Position numbers and translations under genes: made by a program. A stretch of 54,986 nt of DNA from Candidatus Eisenbacteria bacterium (GTDB lineage Bacteria > Eisenbacteria > RBG-16-71-46 > JACRLI01): NCBI GenBank assembly GCA_016235265.1, contig JACRLI010000016.1:1-54986 (forward strand). Reading direction: 5' to 3'. This document shows positions 1 to 8,180 of this stretch, piece after piece. The number at the start of each line of letters is the position of its first letter. The first letter of the stretch is position 1. A model generated the notes under the pieces. The model was not told the origin of the DNA. It did no database searches and saw only the letters and a list, made by a program, of their open reading frames with translations.

Positions 1-1
1 G

Positions 2-91
2 GGCCATCGGCATCTCCCGCAGTTGGTCAGCGCACTCGCCCGCGCCCTGAACATCAAGCAGCAGTCCAAGCGGCTGGAAGAGGCCGCGTGA
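2..91 (+). CDS. C-terminal end of an unidentified gene (5' end outside window)
   Basis: An open frame enters from the left edge and stops at TGA 89-91. The visible 29 residues are helical and charged, ending in KQQSKRLEEAA. No domain can be named from so little. It runs towards the minus-strand gene that ends at 214, with about 120 non-coding bases between. It may be only a chance open frame. Confidence 0.3.
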   Translation, partial: GHRHLPQLVSALARALNIKQQSKRLEEAA

Positions 92-213
92 TCACACGAT
101 GGAGCCGTGGAGAATTCCAACTAAGAATGGGCTTGCTTCCGGCAACCTCCGCCGCAAGATAAGGTGCTGGAAACAGCCCTGAACACTCCGTTCCTGAAGC
201 CAGCACACGGGAC

Positions 214-1086
214 CTAGTACTTGACCTGCTTGTTCCAGTACATGATCGCAGGCTGTAGCCCGGCACCCGCCTTGATTCCGCTGATGAGACGTCCTGCCTC
301 CTCAAGACGGTCCTTGGCGAACGTCCCTAGAGTCCGGTGAGCGCGGTGTCGGATCGGATTCCACTTCTCATGAACCCTGGTCGTTCGCAGCTCTTCGAGA
401 CCCTCCCTGAGCTTGACGTTTGGGAGAGCTGCAAGCTTCTGCTTGGGGAACTTGCCTCCGACCATCGAATCGAGACGCGCAAGGAACACGCGTACCTCGG
501 CACTCGAATGAAACGGCGCCTCTAGAAAGGCGTAGATCGCCGCAAGCCGAAGCCTCTTGAATGGGTATCTTGCTATCGCAGTGTCGAGTTCTCGGATTAG
601 CTCGTTAGCGACCTGGGGGTCTGTGATCTCACCGCGAGCCCATGGCTCCAACACGAGCACGGCTTGCATTGCACATGGCAAGAAGTGCTCCACCGCTTGC
701 GCAGCGCCCGTGATCGCGTCCGCATGCTGCTTCTCTCGGAGCTTGACCGCCGCCTGCTCGAGTATCTTGTCGTAGCTTTCATTCACCCAGTCCCCGCTGA
801 TCCAAAAGGCCTGGCCGCAGTGCTCGCAGGGCACCGACCTTCCGCAGATGGGCTGGATGGTCTTCAGGTCGTCCAGTCGATTGTAGACATTCCGCCCGCC
901 GCAATTCTCACAGTTGGCTTCGACGGTCTCATGAGTGGCTCTGGTGATCTTCACTCCCCGGCCCTTTCCATAGATAGACCGCTGGACGCGCTCAACTAGC
1001 CATTGGACCACTCCCCATAGCTCCACTTGCCATCCTCGCATCGCGCGCCACTGGCCCTGCCCCGCTTTCGCAGACGACTTGCCCAT
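214..1086 (-). CDS. Hypothetical zinc-ribbon protein with helical, possibly HEPN-like C-terminal part
   Basis: I do not recognise a named family. After about 55 residues there is a CENCGGRN ... CEHCGQAFW pair of CxxC knuckles, a probable zinc ribbon of about 40 residues. The remaining roughly 190 residues look all-helical. Near the C-terminus, NPIRHRAHR resembles the polar R...H signature of HEPN ribonuclease folds, but this is only a visual resemblance. The start is uncertain: ATG at 1086, ATG at 1041, or GTG at 954 (preceded by AAAGGGCCGGGGA) are all possible. It lies downstream of the 1348-2124 gene and the type III restriction operon on the same strand, 261 bases away, so a defence-related role is plausible by context only. 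Confidence 0.6.
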   Translation of the reverse strand: MGKSSAKAGQGQWRAMRGWQVELWGVVQWLVERVQRSIYGKGRGVKITRATHETVEANCENCGGRNVYNRLDDLKTIQPICGRSVPCEHCGQAFWISGDWVNESYDKILEQAAVKLREKQHADAITGAAQAVEHFLPCAMQAVLVLEPWARGEITDPQVANELIRELDTAIARYPFKRLRLAAIYAFLEAPFHSSAEVRVFLARLDSMVGGKFPKQKLAALPNVKLREGLEELRTTRVHEKWNPIRHRAHRTLGTFAKDRLEEAGRLISGIKAGAGLQPAIMYWNKQVKY

Positions 1087-1347
1087 GCTATCTACGTCGC
1101 CCAGGCCTTCTCGAATGCCGCCGGACTAACCGACCGATCACCGATGCCTCGACGTTCATGTCACCTCAGCGGAACCCACCGTGCGGTAGTCCATTCCCAT
1201 TCGCTGGCTAGTGCTCACCCGGTCCCTCGCCCCGTCCCCTCCCCACCGCCGGAGCATCCGGCCAGACTCTGAACGACGTGCTGAACTTCTGCGGGCCCCT
1301 TTCTAGCAGATTCCGCCTCGGAGAACTCCCGAGCCGGTCAACAACCT

Positions 1348-2124
1348 CTATGACTCGCCCGCGGCTACAATCCTAGCCGGGATGGGCACAATGCTCGAAT
1401 ATGCGCGCCGCCAAAATGGCTTCGGATGCTCGGCAAATGTCCTGCCGACTGTGCCTATCATCTGCTCGTGTTCTCGCATCCACACGTCATCGCCTCTAAG
1501 TTGAGGAAACACGCTAGGAGCCAGAAACAGAAATCCCCACATGAAGTACATGGTCATGTTGAGAGTCCCAGTAAAACGAGCCTCGTCGAATTCACGCCCG
1601 AGCGCAATGCCCTCCGCACGTCTCCTGTAGAGCCTCTCAAGGTCACCGACGACATCAACTATGTGCGAGTGCGAGTGAGCCGATAGAAGGCGGTAGACGC
1701 TGCGGTACAGGTTCAGGCCGGCCTCCCGATCGGCCGCTTGCATGTTTAGGCCTGGGCTCATCCCATGTGACAATTCGCCGGGTCGTTCAGCAATCAGGAT
1801 CACACGAACGAGCGACTCGTACGTCGTGCGAAGGACCGCGTAGCATTCCGTGTAGGCAGACTTGAAAGCGAGATCAGCCGCGGAGAATGCCGCAGAGAGG
1901 CCGCGCACGTAGAACAGGAGAATGACCTTCCGAAACTGCGGGTAAGCGCCCCACGGCTTGCCATCGAACCACGCCATCGTCTTCCAGTAGAAGCCGAATA
2001 GGTCTTCGAATGCGAGCGAGAGCCTCCCATATTCTCCGTCGACTCGCAGCATCATTGCGCTTGCAGCTTCGAAGTACTGCAAGTAGATCTCCGAGTGTTC
2101 CTCGTTCTTGTCTCCAAGAGTCAC
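1348..2124 (-). CDS. Hypothetical DUF5677-like helical protein
   Basis: A protein of about 258 residues, predominantly helical, with aromatic-rich segments (FGFYWKTMAWF) and the string SAHSHSHIVDVV. The central segment (AYTECYAVLRTTYESLVRVILI) recalls DUF5677/HEPN-type proteins that accompany restriction systems; I judge that by eye. I chose the GTG at 2124 because GGGAGG lies four bases upstream. A TTG at 2178 in the same frame would add 18 residues of poor quality. The gene follows the Res subunit on the same strand after about 300 bases. A reading frame upstream in another phase (from 2386) could hint at a frameshifted 5' extension. The biochemical function is unknown. Confidence 0.6.
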   Translation of the reverse strand: MTLGDKNEEHSEIYLQYFEAASAMMLRVDGEYGRLSLAFEDLFGFYWKTMAWFDGKPWGAYPQFRKVILLFYVRGLSAAFSAADLAFKSAYTECYAVLRTTYESLVRVILIAERPGELSHGMSPGLNMQAADREAGLNLYRSVYRLLSAHSHSHIVDVVGDLERLYRRRAEGIALGREFDEARFTGTLNMTMYFMWGFLFLAPSVFPQLRGDDVWMREHEQMIGTVGRTFAEHPKPFWRRAYSSIVPIPARIVAAGES

Positions 2125-2429
2125 ATCGCCTCCCACGAACACTCCAGCAACCAACGTCACGGGTGTCGCCGGTCTCAAGCTCGGCGACCACGAGCATCAG
2201 CAGGCGGCGCCACGCGGATCTCAGGCGACCAAGGAGCCCTCTGATCAACTCACGGACCTCAGTTGAACCGCTCCGGGTTCTCCGGAGAGCTCTTTGCGTG
2301 AAGACCGCCAGTTCGGCTGTGGGCGCCTGACGATCGTAGAAAGACCCGACCCCACATTTCAGGACTTCAGCACGGGTTGGCGTCATCCGCGCCAGGCTCG
2401 CAGAACGGAAGCTCCATCCGCTGCGTTGG

Positions 2430-5408
2430 CTACTGGCGAGCAAGAATATCGTCCACCGAGCGCGCCACAATGTACTGCGCTGGGGTCTCGCGCACCTCCA
2501 GGGCCTTGAAATGCGCTTTGCCACACGTGATCTTCGCCCCTTCTTTGCCCCGCAGATCCTCGAAGAAGAGAGTGCTCTTCGTCTCAACCACCAAGTACAG
2601 CCGTACCTCATCGTCCTTCTGGACGAGCACCGCCCAGTCGGGGTTGTAGGGGCCCAGAGGGGTGGGAACAGTGAACCACCCCGGCAGCTTGGCGTAGACT
2701 TTGATCGCCTCGTTCTTCTCGAGGCCATCGGCGAACTCCGCTTCCGTGCCCGAGTCGTAGACCACCTGCTCGTAAACGGACTTGCGGACGTCCGTGAGCA
2801 TGTTCCTGAGGTAGCCAGTCAGCTCCTCCTGCTCAAAGAGCTCCTGGGCATAGTAATACTCCTCGCCGAGGCGCTGGTACTTGATGCCGTCCACAATGGC
2901 AAGGCGCTTGCGGCGGCAAATGGCCTCGGCGGCCAGTTCGATGAAGGCCTGCGGATTGCGCTTGAAGTCGTCGAGCCGACCACTGCCCGTCAGCACGCGG
3001 TGAATCGTGCGGCGAGTAAGCTGCGTGCGGTCCTGGAGCTGGGTTAGCAGGTCCGGCAGCTCGATGTCGGTTTCGTCGAGCAACACGGTCTGTGCTCCCT
3101 CTCGCTCGGCCGCCTCCACCCCAGCCTTGCCTATCGCTAGGTCAGCCTTGCGCCACTGAAGACGCGTTTTCGGAATTGGGGGCGCATCGCGCATCGCGCT
3201 AACGCAACTCTCGATGAGCTTCTCGTTGTCGAAATCCACCCGATATGTGGTTTTGTGCTTGATTCGATCCCAGAGCGCTTTGAACTCAGGGCTGTGGAGG
3301 ATCACCTGACGTGGGCGCACCTGCCGGCGCTCGTCAGCGTTCTTGATCTCAAGGCGGCCAGCGAGCTTGCGGAGTATCTGGTTGATTTGGAATGCCTGGG
3401 CTTCTAGCGCCCCCGGGAGCTTCACTTCGTCGCTCTTGAGGGCACTCCGCAGGGCGTCCTGCACCCTACCCCTCGCATCAATGTAACCCTGTGCCTTCAG
3501 GTGATCCCATAGCTCCTTCGACGGCTCGACGCCTAGCGGCGACGTGCTGCCATCTTCGGCCGTCACCGTGACGATGGCAAACTGATGCGGCTCGACGATG
3601 CCGAATCGAATGCCGGTCTCCTCCTCGATCTCCTTCTGCAGGTTTTCAGCGAACTGTTCGTAGCTCTCCGTCGCCACCACCGTGAGGGTGTTGACCTCGA
3701 ACCCACGCAGCCGCTGGCCTTCCTGGTTGACGCACAATCGCAGCCCGCGGCCGATGGTCTGGCGCCGTTCGCGCTCTGTCCGCACGTTTCGCAGGGAACA
3801 GATCTGGAAGACGTTGGGGCTATCCCAGCCTTCCCTTAGCGCCGAGTGGGAAAAGATGAACTTGAGAGGCGTCTCGAAGGACAGAAGTTTCTCCTTGTCC
3901 TTCATGATCAGGTTGTATGCCTGCTCCGCAGCCTCGCGCCCAGCCTGGTTTCCTTCCTCTGTGTCAACGACTCGCTTCGACCTCTTGTCCACCGAGAAGT
4001 ACCCGTCGTGGACCTCCTCGGCGGCGCGGCTCAGGTCTACCTCCGCAAAGAGCGTCCGGTAATCTGGGTGGTTCGCCAGCCGCCGATACTCCTCCTCGAA
4101 AAGCCGGGCGTACTCACCCTTCACGGGGTTGCCGTCGCCGTCGTATTGCCGGTAGCGGGCCACCTCGTCGATGAAGAAGAGCGACAGCACCTTAATGCCC
4201 TGCGGCCGCAGCCGCTTCTCCTTGTCGAGGTGCTCCTTGATCGTCCGTCGGATCATTTCGCGCTGCACGGCGAGCGGGTCTACGTCGCCCCAAGCCTGCC
4301 CGGGGCGCAAGAATTGCTCCCCACCAGGCACACGCAGTTCCATGAACTCGTCGCCCTTGGCGACGCGGATCTCCCCGACTCGGCAGTCCGCATAGACCGC
4401 GCGCTTGGTCGTCTGCTCCAGGTCGTCGCCATCCTGCACCGTGACCTGGCGCCGCTGCGCGCCCGTGGCGGTCTGAACGTCCAGCTCGACCATGGCGCCT
4501 ATACTGCCGCGCCGGTTGCTCACCGAGATCAGGCGCACATAGGAACGATTGTGGGCATCTTCCACGGTCGCCGCCGCGACCTCGATTTGCTTTACGAGAC
4601 GGCGCTCGTAAGCGTCCACTGCGTCGAGTCGGTAGACCATGTGATGCTTGTCCACGTGGGTGGCCGAGTAGCGCAGCGTGCAGAGTGGATTCATGGCGTC
4701 GAGTGCCTGCTTGCCGGCGCCAGAGAGTCCCCCGTCCACACTCTGCGGCTCATCCACGATGACGATCGGCCGGGTGGCCTTGATCAGCTCAATCGGCTTC
4801 TCGCCGCCGGTCTTCTCGCTGTCCTTGTAGAGGTTGTTGACGTCCTTCTTGTTGATGGCGCCAACCGTTACCACCATGACCTGGATCTGAGCGCTGGTAG
4901 CGAAGTTGCGGACCTGCCCGAGCTTGGCCGAGTCGTAGAGGAAGTAGTCGTAGGGCACGCCGGCATATAGGCCCTTGAAGTGGTCCTCAGTGATCTGGAG
5001 CGACTTGTAGACGCCTTCCTTAATCGCGATCGAGGGGACCACGATAACGAACTTGGTGAATCCGAAGCGCCGGTTGAGCTCGAAGATCGTCCGCAGGTAC
5101 ACATAGGTCTTGCCGGTACCGGTCTCCATCTCGACGGTGAAGTCACCGGAGACGAGCGCCTCGGCAGGGGCTAGCCCGTTTCGGACCTGGATGTCCTTCA
5201 GGCTCTCCAACAGCTCGTCATCAAGCAGGGTCAGGCGGTTGCCGATGCCGAGGTCGTTCTGAGCGAAGCCCAGTCGCGTTTGGGCATCTGCCGGATCACG
5301 GGTAACGGTGAACTCAGTGCGGCATACTTCCTGTCCGCGGAATAGCTCGCAAACCGCCTCGATAGCCTGGTGCTGGTAGTCAAGGTTGGGTTCGAAGTGA
5401 AGTTTCAT
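2430..5408 (-). CDS. res: Type III restriction enzyme, Res subunit (helicase-nuclease)
   Basis: This is the ATP-dependent translocase and nuclease of a type III restriction-modification system, which cuts DNA when two unmethylated sites are met. The 992-residue length is normal for Res. The Walker A motif METGTGKT is at 94-101, the Walker B/DExx box reads DEPQ at 219-222, and SAT is at about 248-250. Motif VI-like ERRQTIGRGLR lies in the second RecA domain. The C-terminal PD-(D/E)xK nuclease is visible as NPDWAV ... VVETKS at about residues 921-945. The start is ATG 5408, 13 bases after the Mod stop, so the two are cotranscribed. This is the last gene of the four-gene operon that starts near 11374. 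All key motifs look intact. Confidence 0.94.
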   Translation of the reverse strand: MKLHFEPNLDYQHQAIEAVCELFRGQEVCRTEFTVTRDPADAQTRLGFAQNDLGIGNRLTLLDDELLESLKDIQVRNGLAPAEALVSGDFTVEMETGTGKTYVYLRTIFELNRRFGFTKFVIVVPSIAIKEGVYKSLQITEDHFKGLYAGVPYDYFLYDSAKLGQVRNFATSAQIQVMVVTVGAINKKDVNNLYKDSEKTGGEKPIELIKATRPIVIVDEPQSVDGGLSGAGKQALDAMNPLCTLRYSATHVDKHHMVYRLDAVDAYERRLVKQIEVAAATVEDAHNRSYVRLISVSNRRGSIGAMVELDVQTATGAQRRQVTVQDGDDLEQTTKRAVYADCRVGEIRVAKGDEFMELRVPGGEQFLRPGQAWGDVDPLAVQREMIRRTIKEHLDKEKRLRPQGIKVLSLFFIDEVARYRQYDGDGNPVKGEYARLFEEEYRRLANHPDYRTLFAEVDLSRAAEEVHDGYFSVDKRSKRVVDTEEGNQAGREAAEQAYNLIMKDKEKLLSFETPLKFIFSHSALREGWDSPNVFQICSLRNVRTERERRQTIGRGLRLCVNQEGQRLRGFEVNTLTVVATESYEQFAENLQKEIEEETGIRFGIVEPHQFAIVTVTAEDGSTSPLGVEPSKELWDHLKAQGYIDARGRVQDALRSALKSDEVKLPGALEAQAFQINQILRKLAGRLEIKNADERRQVRPRQVILHSPEFKALWDRIKHKTTYRVDFDNEKLIESCVSAMRDAPPIPKTRLQWRKADLAIGKAGVEAAEREGAQTVLLDETDIELPDLLTQLQDRTQLTRRTIHRVLTGSGRLDDFKRNPQAFIELAAEAICRRKRLAIVDGIKYQRLGEEYYYAQELFEQEELTGYLRNMLTDVRKSVYEQVVYDSGTEAEFADGLEKNEAIKVYAKLPGWFTVPTPLGPYNPDWAVLVQKDDEVRLYLVVETKSTLFFEDLRGKEGAKITCGKAHFKALEVRETPAQYIVARSVDDILARQ

Positions 5409-5421
5409 TGCGCGGCCTCCC

Positions 5422-7425
5422 TCACAGGCTACGCACGTTTGCGATGCCGTGCTGCTCGAGGATTGCAGCTAGATTCGTCTTGGCGACGTCGTCGGCAAAG
5501 GCGCTGTCGCGGAAGACGCAGGTCGTGTCCCCGGCCGGCGCCAGTGCCCGGTGCCAGTCAACGATGCCTTGCGCCAGCGCTTCGACGTCGCCGCGCTCGA
5601 TCCGTTCGTCAAGGCAGGCGATCAGAACGCCGGCCCCTACGGCATGCACATCCTTCCCGGCGACCACGCGCCTTTCGATCGGCACGCAGAGGTCGAGGCC
5701 GAGCTTGAGGAGAACCTCGTAGAGCACGTCCGCCTCAGTGCGGCCGAGCTTCAGGTGCTCCACGGAGTCCAGCAGCGTCTTGTCGAGATCGTCTCGGTCC
5801 GGCCCCCACGCACGGATGTTGCTGGAGTCAAGCGTGAAGACGCGGAAGCCCAGGTCGCCCGCGAACATTGGGTTCTCGTCTTTAACCTTCCTTGCCGCGC
5901 GCCGGAGACGCTCTTTCGTCAACTCAGCGATGTTTCTGGGCTTCCCCAGCTTGTCGCAGAATTCGGCGGCAACTTTCTGTTCCTTGATGCCCGGGTCCAG
6001 TGGTTCGGGCAGTTGGACCAAAATGTAGCGACGCGCCCCGCCGTCAGCGGCGTTTCGGCTCATCACCGCATGCCCAGTCGTTCCGGCGCCTGCGAAGAAG
6101 TCCATCACGATGTCTGACGACCTGGACGCAATCGTCACGATTCGTTCGATCAGAAACGGAGACTTTGGGAAGTCGAGCACGGGGCTGCCCAGAAGCTCCT
6201 TCAGCGACTTCCGCCCGTAGTCGTTGTTGAATTCCTTGTCTAGCCACAACGACTTCGCGAGTGTCTCCGCCACTTCGCCGTTGGCATCAATCAAGTAGTC
6301 TTTACGGAATACGCGCCACGTACCGTCCTCTGCTCTTTCGGCGAAGAGAAGTTCGTTGTCAGCGTCAACCTTCTCGCGACCCCATGTCCAACATGTTTCC
6401 ACGCCGTCTCGGGTAACCGGAAGAACCTCCTCTCTGAAAGCCGCATCCTTCGTGAGGGCAACTCGGCCGTTATCGGGATTCACGTACAGAGGGAAGAACA
6501 AGTTCGGACGTGTCAGCGGGTTGAACGCCTGATTCCGGTTGCGTAGCCCCAGCGCTCGGTACTTTCCCCGCTCGTCCTCCCTGTCGTACTCCTCAACCAT
6601 GGCCTCGCCCTTCGTCATGCCTTCGATGCTTCCATCGACGTCTGGAGTCTTGACGAACACCGCCAGATAGTCATGAGTCTTGGCGATGAACTTGTCCAGA
6701 TGCCTCCCACGAGGATTGACGAGGACTGGCAAGATGCCTACGAACGCCTCCTCTCCTAGGATTTCGCAGCCCACCTTCTTGAGGTTGTCAATCTCCGCGT
6801 CGTCGATGCTGACAAAGATGGCACCATCGTCGCGGAGCAGACTCCGTGCGACCCTCAGCCGTGGGTACATCATGTTCAGCCAGTTCGTATGAAACCGCCC
6901 GCTCGACTCAGTGTTGGTACTGCTCTTCGCGCCACCCTCCACTTGCCCTGTCAGCTCCAAGTAGTTCTTGATGCTGTCCTGAAAGTTGTCCGGGTACACG
7001 AAGTCCTTGCCTGTGTTATATGGTGGGTCGATGTAGATGAGTTTAACCTTCCCCGCGTAGCTCTTCTGGAGGAGCTTCAGCACCTCAAGGTTGTCGCCCT
7101 CGATTATCAGGTTCCGCGTTGTATCCCAGTCCACGCTGTCTGCCGGGCAGGGACGCAGGGTGCCGGTAGAGGGGGTCAGGGCGAGCTGGCGGGCGCGGCG
7201 CTTGCCATGCCAGTTGAGGCCGTATTTCTCTTCCGCATCCGTGACGGTCTGGTCGCCCACAAGTTGCTTGAGCACGTCCAGATTCACGGCCGCTCCGTCC
7301 GGCCCCTCGGTGACGAGTTCCGGGAACAGCGCCCGGAGCGCTGCGAGGTTCTCGGCGGCGAAGTCGGGCGATTTGGTCTCAGGGTCGGCGGCGGTGAGTT
7401 TCTGCATGTTGTCCTCGTTCTTCAC
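5422..7425 (-). CDS. mod: Type III restriction-modification DNA methyltransferase, Mod subunit
   Basis: Adenine-N6 DNA methyltransferase that recognises and protects the target site and forms the complex with Res. The catalytic motif IV, DPPYNTG, is at 133-139. The AdoMet motif I, FAGAGTTGH, follows near residue 440, which is the order of the beta class typical of type III Mod. The roughly 300 residues between them hold the target-recognition region, so the specificity cannot be read here. ATG 7425 overlaps the stop of the DUF4391 gene by four bases, showing translational coupling. A second in-frame ATG six codons later is possible. The length of 667 residues is typical and no damage is visible. 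Confidence 0.95.
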   Translation of the reverse strand: MKNEDNMQKLTAADPETKSPDFAAENLAALRALFPELVTEGPDGAAVNLDVLKQLVGDQTVTDAEEKYGLNWHGKRRARQLALTPSTGTLRPCPADSVDWDTTRNLIIEGDNLEVLKLLQKSYAGKVKLIYIDPPYNTGKDFVYPDNFQDSIKNYLELTGQVEGGAKSSTNTESSGRFHTNWLNMMYPRLRVARSLLRDDGAIFVSIDDAEIDNLKKVGCEILGEEAFVGILPVLVNPRGRHLDKFIAKTHDYLAVFVKTPDVDGSIEGMTKGEAMVEEYDREDERGKYRALGLRNRNQAFNPLTRPNLFFPLYVNPDNGRVALTKDAAFREEVLPVTRDGVETCWTWGREKVDADNELLFAERAEDGTWRVFRKDYLIDANGEVAETLAKSLWLDKEFNNDYGRKSLKELLGSPVLDFPKSPFLIERIVTIASRSSDIVMDFFAGAGTTGHAVMSRNAADGGARRYILVQLPEPLDPGIKEQKVAAEFCDKLGKPRNIAELTKERLRRAARKVKDENPMFAGDLGFRVFTLDSSNIRAWGPDRDDLDKTLLDSVEHLKLGRTEADVLYEVLLKLGLDLCVPIERRVVAGKDVHAVGAGVLIACLDERIERGDVEALAQGIVDWHRALAPAGDTTCVFRDSAFADDVAKTNLAAILEQHGIANVRSL

Positions 7426-8180
7426 AGGTTAGCACGAGCGGCAGCCTGGGCCACTTCCACGCGCTTGAGTTCCAAGTTCAGTTCTACTCGACGCGCTATC
7501 TGCTCTTCCTTCGCGGCAGAGGCACGGAGGCGGGCTATCTCTCCCTCCAGCCGCGCGCATTCTCGCAGGGCAACACGCCGGACGGCAGCCCATTCAGCGT
7601 TATCAGCAACCGCGAAGGTCCCAGTCACGCGAGCCGCATGGAGCGCAAGCAGGGTGTCGATCCAGCCCTGATACAGCGCGTACAGTGAAGCCCTCGGCTG
7701 CCGGCCGAGCGCGAGCGCATCGCGGAACGCAGGCCAGAGTCCCGCATCGCGGCCATCGTCCCACTCAGCAGCGACGACCTCGTCCTCCAAGACTGTCCTA
7801 CCCGCCTCGCCTTGCGACCAGCGCTCGTGCGCGGCCGAGAGGCTGATCTGCCCTTCGTGCTCCGTCAGCAACAGCACGGGGTACGGGATCGCCCGGTGCA
7901 CTAGTTCCACAAGCCGCGCCGCCCTGGCCCTCCCTCGCAGTGTGAGCCGCAGCACGGCGATCTCCAAGTACTCCCGCTCCACATCGCGATACTCTGGCAC
8001 GCCGACCGTCGTGGGTTTGAGCGCGTACAGCCAGCGCAGCTCCTCAATACCCTCGTTGATCTGGCGCCTGTCCGCGGAGGTCGGGGCGCCGTTTTCGACC
8101 AACAGCGTCTTTGGAATTCGTTGGTCAACTCGGCTTGCCGGCGGCAGGTCGAGCGCGGCAATAAGTGAGTCGCCATTCAT
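7422..8180 (-). CDS. DUF4391-family protein of the restriction operon
   Basis: A 252-residue protein. The N-terminal RIPKTLLVENG, the following LRWLYALKPTTVGVP and the EYLEIAVLRL strand match the DUF4391 pattern as I remember it. Its biochemical role is not established. In other genomes I recall it sitting between a SNF2-like helicase and a type III Mod/Res pair, exactly as here. Both of its ends overlap neighbours by four bases (ATGA at 8177-8180 and at 7422-7425), so stoichiometric production with the helicase and Mod is likely. The C-terminus is rich in charged residues and probably coiled-coil (RVELNLELKRVEVAQAAARA). Confidence 0.85.
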   Translation of the reverse strand: MNGDSLIAALDLPPASRVDQRIPKTLLVENGAPTSADRRQINEGIEELRWLYALKPTTVGVPEYRDVEREYLEIAVLRLTLRGRARAARLVELVHRAIPYPVLLLTEHEGQISLSAAHERWSQGEAGRTVLEDEVVAAEWDDGRDAGLWPAFRDALALGRQPRASLYALYQGWIDTLLALHAARVTGTFAVADNAEWAAVRRVALRECARLEGEIARLRASAAKEEQIARRVELNLELKRVEVAQAAARANL

